Below are positions 8,697 through 18,558 of a stretch of 64,000 nt of DNA, piece after piece. The stretch comes from Trichomonas tenax. Lineage: Eukaryota; Parabasalia; Trichomonadida; Trichomonadidae. The notes under the pieces are model-generated. The model was not told where the DNA came from. It worked only from the letters and a program-made list of their open reading frames with translations, and made no database searches. Positions within the stretch are counted from its first letter, which is position 1, and each line of letters begins with the position of its first letter. The stretch is from NCBI GenBank assembly GCA_023091735.1, contig JALKBU010000059.1:1-64000 (forward strand), written 5' to 3'. Position numbers and translations under genes: made by a program.

Positions 8697-9812
8697 ATGT
8701 CTGAATGGATTCCGTATCTCCAAATTTTCGATGATGAGAAAATCCCAACGCAAACAAGCGAGGACCAGATAAAGACGGAGAACACTGTCAGGGACTCCCC
8801 GAAGACCGACTTTTCCGTCCAGAAGATCCCTTCACGCGATTATTTGCTGAAAAAAATTGTCGGATTACCGAAAGAATACCAAAAATACTGCTTCCAGGAG
8901 ACGTGGCTGCCGTACTGGTTCCTTAATTCGATGTATGTCCTCAAACTAAACAAAATTGGCGGATTTGACTTTTTCAAGGAATCGATAATCAAGTATTTAG
9001 AGAAGAGAATCTCGGACGATGGCGGTTATGCGTCGTCATCCGATGAGAAGGGAAACATAATTCTCACTTACACTGCGATAAATTCGCTTGCGATCATTGG
9101 GACAGAAAAGGCCTTCAAAACGATCAACAGGAAGGAAATATACGAGTTCCTGAAGCGTCAGAAGCAGCCCAATGGTTCGTTTTCATCAGGAAAAGCGCAA
9201 GAAGCAGATTCTCGATCGACATATTGCGCGATTTGCGTCGCTTCGCTGCTCAACATCCTGACCCCTGAGCTCGCCGAGGGCACAGCCGATTTCCTCCTCT
9301 CCTGCCAAGGCTATGACGGCGGCTTCGGCCCCATTCCGCACTGCGAAACGCACGGCGGCTACGGCTTCTGCTCCGTCGCCGCGCTTTCGATCCTCGGCTG
9401 CCTCGGCAGGGCGGACATCCCGAAGGCGGCGAACTGGTGCGCGATGCGTCAGACGTCGTTTGCGGGCGGCTTCAACGGCAGAACGAACAAACTCGTCGAC
9501 ACGTGCTACACGTGGTGGGTCGGCGCCATGTGCAAGGTCCTCTCCGACGAGTTCAACCTCGGCGTCTTCTGGAACGAGGCAGCGATCGCTGAGTGGGTGC
9601 TCAGGGTCTGCCAGCACGAGAAAGGCGGCGCTTTCGACAAACCGGGAGTCCGCACCGACCTCTTCCACACGATGTACGGCTACATCGGACTCAGCGCAGC
9701 GGCGCAGCAGCTCGTGAAGCAGCGGTGCGGGTTCGAGCTGATGGACATCGACGCGAGATACGCAATCCCGAAGGAGTCCGTCGATGCAATCAAAAGATAT
9801 TTCGCCGAATAA
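8697..9812 (+). CDS. FNTB: Protein farnesyltransferase beta subunit
   Basis: A 371-residue prenyltransferase beta subunit (alpha-alpha barrel). Landmarks: WLPYWFLNSM near 70 (family W-L-C-Y-W-I-L-H-S), repeated GGF/GGY turns, E-T-H-G-G-Y-G-F-C at 217-225, LVDTCY with zinc ligands Asp268 and Cys270, and D-L-F-H with zinc ligand His324. The E-x-H-G-G-Y-x-F-C form favours FTase over GGTase-I, though Phe replaces the Tyr usually next to the zinc His. It would farnesylate CaaX proteins in the cytosol with an alpha subunit not in this window. The frame is open upstream into the preceding gene; this ATG is chosen for the family start and for a TCACA initiator-like motif 28 bases upstream. Confidence 0.88.
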   Translation: MSEWIPYLQIFDDEKIPTQTSEDQIKTENTVRDSPKTDFSVQKIPSRDYLLKKIVGLPKEYQKYCFQETWLPYWFLNSMYVLKLNKIGGFDFFKESIIKYLEKRISDDGGYASSSDEKGNIILTYTAINSLAIIGTEKAFKTINRKEIYEFLKRQKQPNGSFSSGKAQEADSRSTYCAICVASLLNILTPELAEGTADFLLSCQGYDGGFGPIPHCETHGGYGFCSVAALSILGCLGRADIPKAANWCAMRQTSFAGGFNGRTNKLVDTCYTWWVGAMCKVLSDEFNLGVFWNEAAIAEWVLRVCQHEKGGAFDKPGVRTDLFHTMYGYIGLSAAAQQLVKQRCGFELMDIDARYAIPKESVDAIKRYFAE

Positions 9813-9832
9813 CCTTATATTTATGCATAAAT

Positions 9833-11026
9833 ATGCAAAGTCATCTCGTTCACGTTGGATTCTTCTTCATCGCCGCAACGTACGTGATGGCGTTCGGGGT
9901 GTTCTTCTTCACCATCCCGCCGCAGCACAGAGTCATTCCGAAGGAATACTTGAATATAATCGGATACTACTCTATGAAAATCGTGCTAAAAAACATATAT
10001 ATGCCGTCGAAGCAGATAAAAATTGATGGGCAGTTCGACCTCATTCCAACAGACCTAGAAATGACAAAATATACGAAATCAGTCTTCGTTAGAAACAAAG
10101 ATAACCCAGGATACATCCCTGGACGCTACGAATTCAAGGATACGAAGTACTACGTGCTGTACGACGTCGTTTGCACAACAGAAACCGTAATTCTCAGAAC
10201 TGACGGCTATCACCTGTTCAAGAGGGCCTGCCAGCCGCGTTACTGGGGCGCCGGGGAGTACCACACCCCCGACGTCTACTGCCCGATTTTCGAGAAAGTT
10301 ATCTGCGTCGGTCACCAACACAGCAGCGACTGGGGCCACTGGAGCATCGAGGTGCTGCCGGCGCTCATCTCTCTGCCGGAGTCAGTCCTCGAGGACGCGG
10401 TTATCGCCCTTCCGCGCAAAGACGACGCTGTCGTCTACAGCCTCTCCGACTTCGGAATCGATCACTGCAAAGTCTATGCGGAGGAGAACGGAAGGTTCAA
10501 AGCAAACACTCTCATCACGATGAACTCGATCTGGTGCGGTGACCTCAACAGGTATTTGATCCTCAACATGAGGCAAGTCGTGAAGAAGAAATTCTGCCTC
10601 GACAAGGTGAAGCCTTACAGATATATAATCGCGAACAGAAACATGAAGACGCGGTGCATAAAGAACTACGAAGAGCTGTTCACCACTGTTTCAAAGCAGT
10701 TCCCGAAGTACTCATTCGAGCGCTTCACGCATCACAGCAGCTTCGAGGAGCAGGTCAAGTATTTCAACACATTCAAGCTCTTCTTCGGCGTTCACGGCTC
10801 CCACATGGCCAACATTCTATACATGCAGGAAGACACAGCGGTCGTTGAGTATCAGCTGCAGCGGTGGCTTCTCTCTTTCATCACGATGGCACAAATGACA
10901 GGGAAGATTCACATCACTGGGAGGGATAATTCCTTCTCTTTCACCGATCCAACGCCGCAAATGATCAACATTGAGTACACGACCAAACTCATCGGGAAGG
11001 CCATCGAATTGTTAGAAAAAGTATAA
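9833..11026 (+). CDS. GT61-family glycosyltransferase (DUF563), type II membrane protein
   Basis: A 397-residue protein with an N-terminal signal anchor (residues about 5-27) and a luminal catalytic domain. The GT61 hallmark is at the C-terminal side: K-L-F-F-G-V-H-G-S-H-M-A-N-I-L-Y-M followed by V-V-E-Y, matching the family's HG-A-G-L-x-N pattern. An upstream W-G-H-W-S-I-E-V-L-P-A-L segment corresponds to the family's conserved HW motif. Relatives include xylosyl- and O-GlcNAc transferases of the ER/Golgi; donor and acceptor are unknown. The ATG lies only 20 bases after the FTase stop, so its promoter must lie inside the FTase gene or the two are cotranscribed. Confidence 0.85.
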   Translation: MQSHLVHVGFFFIAATYVMAFGVFFFTIPPQHRVIPKEYLNIIGYYSMKIVLKNIYMPSKQIKIDGQFDLIPTDLEMTKYTKSVFVRNKDNPGYIPGRYEFKDTKYYVLYDVVCTTETVILRTDGYHLFKRACQPRYWGAGEYHTPDVYCPIFEKVICVGHQHSSDWGHWSIEVLPALISLPESVLEDAVIALPRKDDAVVYSLSDFGIDHCKVYAEENGRFKANTLITMNSIWCGDLNRYLILNMRQVVKKKFCLDKVKPYRYIIANRNMKTRCIKNYEELFTTVSKQFPKYSFERFTHHSSFEEQVKYFNTFKLFFGVHGSHMANILYMQEDTAVVEYQLQRWLLSFITMAQMTGKIHITGRDNSFSFTDPTPQMINIEYTTKLIGKAIELLEKV

Positions 11027-11058
11027 TTGTTCTGTTTTTACAAACATAAATATCTATT

Positions 11059-13695
11059 TTACAAAGAAATGCAAGCCTTTCTAAAGAGGGAGAATGACAT
11101 GTTGATGTTGTTGGAGGGAGTGAGAGATGACCAAGTGTCGATGAAGCGGATGATCGAAATCGTGTTGGAAGGCGGGAATGTCGCAATCAATCCTTTGAGG
11201 AGAGTGATCTTGTATTCATTCGTCAAATCAACGCCAGGGGCAATGGACCCGAGCATTATTACCGTTTGGTGGATTTTGAACATTATATCTATCGGATTCA
11301 CCAAATACTCAAGAGATCCTAAGTGATGATTCTTCGATCTGAAGAAAGACCCGACTGTTCCCCTTCCTGCTTTGTAGGAGATGATTTTCTCGTTCATTTT
11401 AAGGCTCGACAAAGGATTTACAGCAAACGTCCTGCACCTGCACAAGAAGTCAACATTCGCCGCTTCGAATGAGTTCAGGGGGTGATACTTGCTGTAGACC
11501 CTGTCGAACATCATCCTGACAATCGCTGTGTAGCAGATCACTAACGTTGTCTCATAGAGGTGCTCCGTCTTCTCGTAAATGACCGAGGCGAGTTCCCACA
11601 TCGTCTGCGCTGCGGCGTCGACTGCTTCGCTCGCAATGATCTCTCCCAACGCCTCCGTCGTCGGCGACCATTTCATGCTGAATAGAAGATATTTGTCGAC
11701 AAGACTATCGAATTTCGACGGCGGCGCATATTGCAATGTCGTCTCAAACTTGTAGAAGCAGTCCATCAATCCCTGCTTCAGCTTTACTGCGTAGTTTGGC
11801 GCCATTAATTTCTTGGCCGAGCTTTCAACAACTTTCTTCAGGCGATGGCGCTGCTTTTTCAGGATTTTGTACGCTTGGTCATCGGAGCATCCAGTGTTCA
11901 GATCTCTTTTCAAGGCTTTGATGTTCGCAATCAAGTGCGTGTGCTGATTCAGGCATCCAATGATCTCTTTAGCGATCGCAATGAAATCTTTAAGGGCGTT
12001 AATCTGGTATTGCCAAATCGTCTCTTCGAGGTCTTCGACGGCCGCCCTCAGTCCTGCCATCGTCATCTTTCCCTCCGGAATGAACATGTCCATCTTGATC
12101 CTGATGTAGTTCTCCTTGTAGTACTCTGTGCGCCCAAAGCGCATCTTCTCGTGGTCAATAAAGTCCTCGAGAAGAAAGATGCTTTGCTGCTGATCGATTG
12201 CGCCTGCGTCGTAGTCGAAGTAGACGTATCTCAGCGCCCTCGGCCCAAGACCGAGTTCTTTCAGCGACTCGTCGATCTTGCGGTGGCTCTCGTCATCGTC
12301 GTCGTCTTTGTCAGTGGATTTCATCAGCTGCACGGTCCCCCCTTTGAACGGGAACAACTTCAAAACGCACCTGCTCTTCAGGAGCGGCCTGTATCGCTCG
12401 TACTCGCGTGCGAAGAAGGAGGCGCTCGGAAAGCGCTCTCCAATGTGGAAGTACGCCTTGAAAATCTCCGGCTGTCCGTCTATTGCGTAAGCGGCGTTTG
12501 CGCACGAATGAACGACATTGGTGAACCACTGGAACTTTTTGAACACGTCGGAAGTCAAAACCTCAGAGATCGCACGAACCCTTCTCAAGTACGCGTCTTG
12601 CTCGCACGCGACCTTGAGGAAGACGACGGTCATCGCCACGAAGCGCTTCATCCAGTCGATGACATCTTTGCTGTCGCACTGCGCCAGAACGTCCGCAAGA
12701 AGCGCAGCGGACGAGTTAATGTACGCGAAGTGCGCCGTCATCACTCTCGACAAATAGTGGACGATATACGGCGCTGTCGATGAAGGATCTGCGACCGCCA
12801 AATCTTTGAGGACCTCCAAATCGAACGTGTTTCTAAACCCTTGTTTCGACAGCAAATTCGCGAGTTTGTTGTGTGATATGTATTTTCCTGCCTGTTTCAT
12901 CGCGTAACGGACGATGAATTCGTGCGAGGACTTTCCGAGGGGTGCAGAGGTGAGCATTGTCGAGATTCTTGTCTCTGCCTGTTCGCGCGTCGACATCGGA
13001 AACCAAATTTCGGTGATCCGAGCGATGTTGCGCGCGAAACATATAGACGGCTCAGAGCTGGAGTAGTTGATCAGATTTAAGCACTTCGAGAAGTACATCG
13101 AGAGAATGTCGTCAAAAAACGCGATTGGGCGTGTGTTACTCGCCAGGATCTCGACAATGAGGTCTGACAGTATGACTCTGTACTCTAAAATGTCTTTGTG
13201 ATTTTCGTTGTTGTAAGGAGTCAAAAATGTGATGAACATGCTCAGTAGCTTCTCTATTGTGCCGTCGAGCATCATCCAGCTGATGAAAGGCGGGAATCTG
13301 TCGTAGAACATAGATCTGTACGTTTCCAAACAAAGCATTGGATCCGAAACAGCAAACAAGAAAGTAGAAACGAAAAACACCAAGTCCCCATCGTTGTAGA
13401 ATGATTTCACGAAGTTTTTGCACTGAGAAATTGTCGAAAACTTTATTTCTGACTGATTTTTGTATAAAAATTTGATAAAACTTTCGAAATTTAGTTCGGG
13501 ATTTGGTATGTTCGCCGCCGGCATCAGCTTTTTGAGTATCTGGTGGCAGTTTCCCCAGTAGTTCTCCGTCACGTCCTGAAGCAATGTGTGGAGGACGGGC
13601 GAGACCTTCAGCCAGACTTTGCGCGCCTCCAGTGGCGTCAGGATGTTGATGGAGTCCTCCTCCCACTCAGCGACATCCCGCCACCAATCTATCAT
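11059..13695 (-). CDS. Unknown 878-residue helical protein
   Basis: A large soluble protein, mostly alpha-helical, with no family I recognise. It begins M-I-D-W-W-R-D and has no signal peptide or membrane span. An acidic run (DKDDDDDES, about residue 472) breaks it into two halves, and the second half has coiled-coil-like Lys/Leu/Arg helices (about 590-640). The composition is that of a scaffold or membrane-tethering subunit, which is guesswork. It converges with the GT61 gene (32 bases between stops) and lies 44 bases downstream of the SLC13 gene on the same strand. A long open frame on the opposite strand (11845-12783) is a GC-codon shadow. Confidence 0.75.
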   Translation of the reverse strand: MIDWWRDVAEWEEDSINILTPLEARKVWLKVSPVLHTLLQDVTENYWGNCHQILKKLMPAANIPNPELNFESFIKFLYKNQSEIKFSTISQCKNFVKSFYNDGDLVFFVSTFLFAVSDPMLCLETYRSMFYDRFPPFISWMMLDGTIEKLLSMFITFLTPYNNENHKDILEYRVILSDLIVEILASNTRPIAFFDDILSMYFSKCLNLINYSSSEPSICFARNIARITEIWFPMSTREQAETRISTMLTSAPLGKSSHEFIVRYAMKQAGKYISHNKLANLLSKQGFRNTFDLEVLKDLAVADPSSTAPYIVHYLSRVMTAHFAYINSSAALLADVLAQCDSKDVIDWMKRFVAMTVVFLKVACEQDAYLRRVRAISEVLTSDVFKKFQWFTNVVHSCANAAYAIDGQPEIFKAYFHIGERFPSASFFAREYERYRPLLKSRCVLKLFPFKGGTVQLMKSTDKDDDDDESHRKIDESLKELGLGPRALRYVYFDYDAGAIDQQQSIFLLEDFIDHEKMRFGRTEYYKENYIRIKMDMFIPEGKMTMAGLRAAVEDLEETIWQYQINALKDFIAIAKEIIGCLNQHTHLIANIKALKRDLNTGCSDDQAYKILKKQRHRLKKVVESSAKKLMAPNYAVKLKQGLMDCFYKFETTLQYAPPSKFDSLVDKYLLFSMKWSPTTEALGEIIASEAVDAAAQTMWELASVIYEKTEHLYETTLVICYTAIVRMMFDRVYSKYHPLNSFEAANVDFLCRCRTFAVNPLSSLKMNEKIISYKAGRGTVGSFFRSKNHHLGSLEYLVNPIDIMFKIHQTVIMLGSIAPGVDLTNEYKITLLKGLIATFPPSNTISIIRFIDTWSSLTPSNNINMSFSLFRKACISL

Positions 13696-13739
13696 CGAAA
13701 TAAAAAAAAAAATAAAATTTTTACTAAAATATCTATTTT

Positions 13740-15476
13740 TTAGGCTTTCGTTGTGTTCGTCGGGGTGTCATCCGCCCACACAGGGAACCCCTTTGCGTTG
13801 AAAACGGGAGGTATGAGCAGAATGCACATTCCTATCACGATCAGGAGGCTCAAGATGTTGATTGCCGCGCCCGCTGTCACGAAGTCCTTCGTCGACAGTC
13901 TGCCGGATCCGAAGCAGATCAGGTTTGGCGGGGTGGCGGCGGGCATGATGAAGCAGCAGGACGTCGCGAAGGCCGTGGGGATCATCAGGACCCACGGGTG
14001 GTACTTCTTTGCGTTCTTCGCGAGGACGGCGACGATTGGCAGCAAGATGTTGGCGCAGGCTGTGTTCGAAGCGATGTTGCTCAGCGCCGTCGAAAGGAAG
14101 GTGATGCAGAGAAGCAACGCGAACAGCGGGAGGTTCGTGAGGCCGCTGAGGTTGCTTCCGATCCAGGAATCTAGTGTCGAGTCCTTGAATCCTTGGTTAA
14201 GCGCGAAACCGCCGGAGAACAAAAACAAAATTGTCCATGGAATCTTAGACTGAACGTATTCCCAGTCGACCAATGGAACCCACATCTTTTCCTGGTCCTC
14301 CTCTTCGCTTGGAACCTCCTGGTCCATGCTGACGACCTCTTCCTCTTCGTCTGAAGAAGACATTTCGAGCGGTGTGTGGAACTTTGGCGCATTGTGGAAA
14401 TTGCGCTTGCGGAGCTCCAAATCTACCTCTGCTTCCTCCAGTTTCTTCTCAAACTTGGCGCTTGGCGCTGGAACTCTGATGATGAAAAGCAAAATCGCCA
14501 TAATGAGAGAGACAGTGCCGTCCTGGATGTACGAAGAGCCCTTCGCGAAGAGCCTGTTTGTCCAGCCGACGAGTTTTGCGTTCGGGCCGAACTCCAAATT
14601 CTGGCGGAAAAACCAAAGTAAAGCGAGGAGGATGAACATCAGTCCGATGATGATCTCCGCGGGGTTCCACTTTCCGAGGCGCTCGTAGCTCTCCTTGAAC
14701 TGCGTCTCGTCCATGTTTGTTGGCAATTTAATCTTCCTCATATAGAAGATGACAAAGAAGGCGTACATGACTGCGATGATGACGACGGACACCGGCAACG
14801 CGACAAACAAAAACTGTGCGAAACCAATCGGTGGCGCATCTTTGAAAGTATCGGTGGAAACTTGTGCGAAAATCAAGTTTGGAGGTGTACCAATGAGTGT
14901 CGCCATGCCACCGATTGACGCGGAGTAGGCAATTCCGAGGAAAAGCGACTTCGCGAATGGGGCAACGGCGTTGACGTCTCCTGTCATCTCTTCGATCTTC
15001 GTTATGATGGCGATGGCGTTCGGCACCATAGTGAGCGCTGTGGCAGTGTTTGAAATCCACATCGAAAGGAAAGCGGTGACGATTATAATTCCAAGCAGCA
15101 AAACTTTTGGCTTCAGGCCGAAAATGATGACTGTCTTCAGCGCGATTCTCGAGTGCAAGTTCCACCTGACCATCGCAATGGAGAAGATGAAGCCGCCCAA
15201 GAAGATAAGAGAAGTATCAGTGAACATCGAAGCGGCAATGTTCTTCGCGCTCGAGACACCGAAAAGTGGCATCAGTATAATGGGGAAGAACGACGTGACG
15301 ACAATCGGGATCGGCTCGAAGATCCAGAAGAGGGCAGTCAAAAGAACGACGCCCAAAGCTTGGCTCGCCGGCTTTCCCTTCACGAGGACGACGGCGTTGA
15401 AGAGGAACGGCAGCGAGATCAGGATTGGGATGATGAATTCGCACCACCAGATGACTCTCTTGCAGGTCTTGTTCAT
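13740..15476 (-). CDS. SLC13/DASS-family divalent anion transporter
   Basis: A 578-residue polytopic membrane protein of the divalent anion:Na+ symporter family. Both substrate/sodium motifs are present: ISNTATA in the first half and SNIASNTACA in the second, each followed by the conserved loop (G-T-P-P-N-L-I-F; A-A-T-P-P-N-L-I-C-F). A cytoplasmic acidic insert (S-S-D-E-E-E-E and S-E-E-E-D, about residues 370-395) is unusual. Relatives move succinate, citrate, sulfate or phosphate across the plasma or lysosomal membrane; the substrate here is open. It begins MNKTCKR after an A-rich leader with no clear initiator. Confidence 0.9.
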   Translation of the reverse strand: MNKTCKRVIWWCEFIIPILISLPFLFNAVVLVKGKPASQALGVVLLTALFWIFEPIPIVVTSFFPIILMPLFGVSSAKNIAASMFTDTSLIFLGGFIFSIAMVRWNLHSRIALKTVIIFGLKPKVLLLGIIIVTAFLSMWISNTATALTMVPNAIAIITKIEEMTGDVNAVAPFAKSLFLGIAYSASIGGMATLIGTPPNLIFAQVSTDTFKDAPPIGFAQFLFVALPVSVVIIAVMYAFFVIFYMRKIKLPTNMDETQFKESYERLGKWNPAEIIIGLMFILLALLWFFRQNLEFGPNAKLVGWTNRLFAKGSSYIQDGTVSLIMAILLFIIRVPAPSAKFEKKLEEAEVDLELRKRNFHNAPKFHTPLEMSSSDEEEEVVSMDQEVPSEEEDQEKMWVPLVDWEYVQSKIPWTILFLFSGGFALNQGFKDSTLDSWIGSNLSGLTNLPLFALLLCITFLSTALSNIASNTACANILLPIVAVLAKNAKKYHPWVLMIPTAFATSCCFIMPAATPPNLICFGSGRLSTKDFVTAGAAINILSLLIVIGMCILLIPPVFNAKGFPVWADDTPTNTTKA

Positions 15477-15772
15477 TTTTATTTTTGATTTTTCATTGTT
15501 TTATCGCTTTTCAATTTTTGAGCTTTGTTTTGGATTCTGAGGATAAGATATCATTGCGAGAAATGGCGGTTTTTCGAATCTTTTGAAAGGAGCGAGAACT
15601 ATACTCTGCTTGTCTTGGATAGTGGCATTTTAGAAAAATTTTAAACTAATTTTTCTGAAGTTTACATTATTTCAAACGTCATTTTTTGTAATATTGCTTA
15701 TTTTAGTATGTAGAGTAGATGGTAATTTTTGATTTTTTCCATTCAATTTTCGCAGCACTTCAACTCTGTCCC

Positions 15773-15992
15773 TAGGCGTTGTGGAGCAACCTAACCAGTA
15801 AGATATGATGTTTCAGATAGTGGTTGTAGTAGATATGTAAACTAAAATCTCCAATTGCTGAAGGCTGAGGCAGATTGTTGATGTAGAAATAAAAGAATGT
15901 CGGAGATATGTCAGAATGTTTCACCCGTTTGACTGTCTTACACGAATTAGTGGTGGGTTCTGCTGATTCGAGCGAAAGAACGACTTTGGTCT
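15773..15992 (-). pseudogene. Decayed minus-strand gene fragment, family unknown
   Basis: Between two TAG codons about 70 codons are open, with protein-like content including I-N-N-L-P-Q-P-S-A-I-G-D-F. Farther upstream on the same strand (about 16050-16160) are more coding-like bits, D-E-S-M-S-D-D-P-I-S and I-E-I-Y-D-C-H-Y, in shifted frames. No ATG heads them. This fits an old gene decayed by stops and frameshifts. No family is claimed. Confidence 0.35.
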
Positions 15993-15998
15993 AAAAAG

Positions 15999-16030
15999 GA
16001 AATTAGCACAAAACGAAATTAGCACAAAAC
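15999..16030. repeat. Two exact copies of a 16-bp unit in tandem
   Basis: The unit GAAATTAGCACAAAAC occurs twice back to back, with a partial third copy (GAAATCAAC) following. Confidence 0.75.
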
Positions 16031-16656
16031 GAAATCAACAGGAAATTGGGTCATCACTCATGCTTTCGTCTGTTATTCGGAACCTATGTTTATTCTCTAC
16101 TGAGATAATGACAATCATAAATTTCGATCGAATCTTCATCAAAATTTAAGGCTGAAAACTATACTAATTGATAGCATTTCTTCACCTAAAGCCAGTTCAG
16201 AGTCGAATAAAGGTTATTTCGGTGTTCAACAATTGAGATCGCTGAAAAGTGGAAATGTGACTTTTTTTCTTCACCTACAACATTTTGCTGATATCTGTGG
16301 CTTATATTTTGAATTTGTAATTTTATTTTTGACATTTTCTATCAGATTTATGTTAGAAATTATCTTTGGTCGTTATTTTTATAAAAAAATTTTATTTATC
16401 TCAATTCAAATATTAAAAATTTTAAAAATTCGCCCATAATTCCGGGAATGATTTAGATAAGGATTCTACGTCTATATTTTAAGTTTGGTGTTTTCAAAAT
16501 GTTTAAAGATTTCAAAAAAATTCATTGAATAAATAAAAATGATTAAAAATAACAAAAATGAATTATTTTTCAAATTTTAATTTAATGAAATATATTTTAT
16601 TAATGTTATTGATAATAAATAACAAAAAATTAAATAAGAAATAACATAATGACTTT

Positions 16657-17220
16657 TTATTTGGCTTCATTTTCGCTTTCTTTGATAGCGCTGTCGTAGA
16701 ACTCTAGATCATCGTTCGGAATCTTATCTTTATGGCTGTTTAAGTAGCGATTTAGTTCAACTTTTATGCTACTTGCGAAATTGCTATCTAACTTCGGGAC
16801 TACCTTCATGACTTCAGTAATAGCTTGTATGTCTTCGTCCGAGATTTTGTCTCGATTTATAATATCTTTTGCTTGTTGAAGTAATTGTACTATATGCATG
16901 TTGTGCTGGAGAATTTTGTACTGAACTACCTTTTTACACAAGTCTGCAATCTCTTTGTTTTCGATAATATTTTTAGATTTTTTGCTTAAATCATCATTGA
17001 GTTCTTGAAGTTCCCTTTTGTAGTTTTCAACATCGCTCTCAACACTCCCGTATCTAAGTTTTACTTCGTTTGCTTTATATTGCTCAGTTTCGATAATTCC
17101 ACGAATCTGCAGCAAATTACTCTCAAACTTTTCGACGCCATACTTCTCCAAGTTCTTCTGCCACACCTCTATGATGCTGCTGTTCTGGATATCCAGCTGC
17201 AGCTCTCCAAGAAGATCCAT
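16657..17220 (-). CDS. Unknown coiled-coil protein
   Basis: A 187-residue charged, helical protein. A coiled coil is predicted by eye for about residues 40-110 (Glu/Lys/Leu heptads), followed by a second helical domain. No membrane span, signal or known motif. The ATG is the first in the frame and lies 66 bases from the divergent HD-domain gene, so the two share a short bidirectional promoter region. The function is unknown; complexes such as kinetochore or vesicle-tether subunits look like this, but no specific evidence points there. Confidence 0.65.
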   Translation of the reverse strand: MDLLGELQLDIQNSSIIEVWQKNLEKYGVEKFESNLLQIRGIIETEQYKANEVKLRYGSVESDVENYKRELQELNDDLSKKSKNIIENKEIADLCKKVVQYKILQHNMHIVQLLQQAKDIINRDKISDEDIQAITEVMKVVPKLDSNFASSIKVELNRYLNSHKDKIPNDDLEFYDSAIKESENEAK

Positions 17221-17286
17221 TTATGTTCTTAAATTTCCACAATTATCCCCTTTTTTAGTTTTTTGAACCCTAATATTTTATAAAAT

Positions 17287-18558
17287 ATGAAAGCACACTC
17301 GCCACAGGATGAAGTATATGGACCACTTAACATCCCTGAGTACTGCTGGTCGATCATTGACACGCCGGAGTTCCAGAGGCTGCGCTATATACCGCAGCTA
17401 GGCACATCTTCGTGGGTATATCCGGGTGCGACGCACTCAAGGTTTGAACACTGCCTCGGCGTCGCTCACCTGGCCGCAAACTTCATGAATCACCTGAAAT
17501 TGGTGCAGCCGGAGCTGAATATTCAGGACGAGTGGTCGCAGACGGTCGTTATCGCGGGTTTGTGCCATGATATCGGACACGGACCGTGGAGCCACTGCTT
17601 TGAGGCCGTTGCGCACCTCTTCGATCCGAAATGGGACCACGAAGATTCAAGCGTTAATATTTTGCAAAATATGATTGACAAATACAAATTGCCTCTGCCA
17701 AAGAAAATCTATGACGCTGCGTGCAACTTCATTCGCGGCATTAAATACGACGATTTCCCAGAATGGACTTCGCAAATTATCGCAAATCACGAAACAGACA
17801 TTGATCTGGACAAATTGGACTATCTCGCGCGAGACATGAACAGAACATTCCTTTCTGCCCGCTCTGACACCGACAGACTCATCTACAACTGCAGAATAAC
17901 GGAAAATCAGCTCTCGTGGCGCAAATCTGAAATTCCAACGATCGAAAGGATGTTCTTCAACAGAATCGACATGCACAGGCGTGTCTACCAGCACAGAGTC
18001 AACCACGCTCTCTCTTTGATGATAACTGACATGTTGAAGGCGGCAGAACCACACCTCGGCATCTCCGCATCACTCAACAACCCCGACGAGTTCATAAAGT
18101 TCGACTGCCGACTGCTCTATCTCATCGAGAGAGGCAAATGCGGAAAAGAAGCCCAAAAGATCGCGATGGACATCAATAGCAGGAAGTTCTACAAGATGAT
18201 CGGAGAGCTGAGAGTCCATCCGACGAACAAAGATGGCTTAACATACTCACAGAGATCCGCAAATTCGATCGAAGAAGATATTGCTGAGTTTTCGAATGGA
18301 ACGATCAGTTCTGACGTCCTGAGGGTCTGCAAGATCAGCTTCAGATACGGACTCAACAACGAGCATCCGCTTCTGAAAGTCGCGTTCTACTCAAATGACT
18401 CAAACAAGATCCAGAAGCTCGACAAGAGCGAGATATCCTGCATCATCCCCGCCTACTACAAGGAGACGGCCATGCGAGTGTTTGTTACAGATCCGGAATT
18501 AATTCCAGAAGCGAAAAGGGCGTTTGAGGCGTGGAGAGACGCAAAAGGACTTGTTTAA
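17287..18558 (+). CDS. HD-domain phosphohydrolase, SAMHD1/dNTPase-like
   Basis: A 423-residue HD-superfamily enzyme of the SAMHD1/dGTPase group. Metal ligands are in place: H-S-R-F-E-H-C-L-G-V (His55), C-H-D-I-G-H-G-P-W-S-H (His94-Asp95), and D-I-D-L-D-K-L-D-Y-L-A-R-D (Asp175). These match the family's H...HD...D set. SAMHD1 hydrolyses dNTPs to nucleoside and triphosphate. It lacks the N-terminal SAM domain and nuclear signal of human SAMHD1, like protist and bacterial homologues. The substrate is inferred; other phosphohydrolases share the fold. Confidence 0.9.
   Translation: MKAHSPQDEVYGPLNIPEYCWSIIDTPEFQRLRYIPQLGTSSWVYPGATHSRFEHCLGVAHLAANFMNHLKLVQPELNIQDEWSQTVVIAGLCHDIGHGPWSHCFEAVAHLFDPKWDHEDSSVNILQNMIDKYKLPLPKKIYDAACNFIRGIKYDDFPEWTSQIIANHETDIDLDKLDYLARDMNRTFLSARSDTDRLIYNCRITENQLSWRKSEIPTIERMFFNRIDMHRRVYQHRVNHALSLMITDMLKAAEPHLGISASLNNPDEFIKFDCRLLYLIERGKCGKEAQKIAMDINSRKFYKMIGELRVHPTNKDGLTYSQRSANSIEEDIAEFSNGTISSDVLRVCKISFRYGLNNEHPLLKVAFYSNDSNKIQKLDKSEISCIIPAYYKETAMRVFVTDPELIPEAKRAFEAWRDAKGLV

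Larger units (their letters stand above)
15477..16656. other. Gene-poor spacer, AT-rich with decayed coding scraps
   Basis: No intact gene of more than 100 residues is visible. It holds a short tandem repeat at about 15999-16030 and a minus-strand stretch (about 15770-16240) with coding-like reading frames interrupted by stops. The rest (about 16240-16656) is plain AT-rich sequence. Confidence 0.6.

Noticed and set aside
9186..9668. 160-codon minus-strand ORF over the FTase gene
   Set aside because: Antisense shadow caused by GC-rich codons; Glu/Ala-rich product without motifs.
11845..12783. 312-codon plus-strand ORF inside the 878-residue gene
   Set aside because: It is the antisense of GC-ending codons in the minus-strand gene; its product is rich in V, R and L with no family features.
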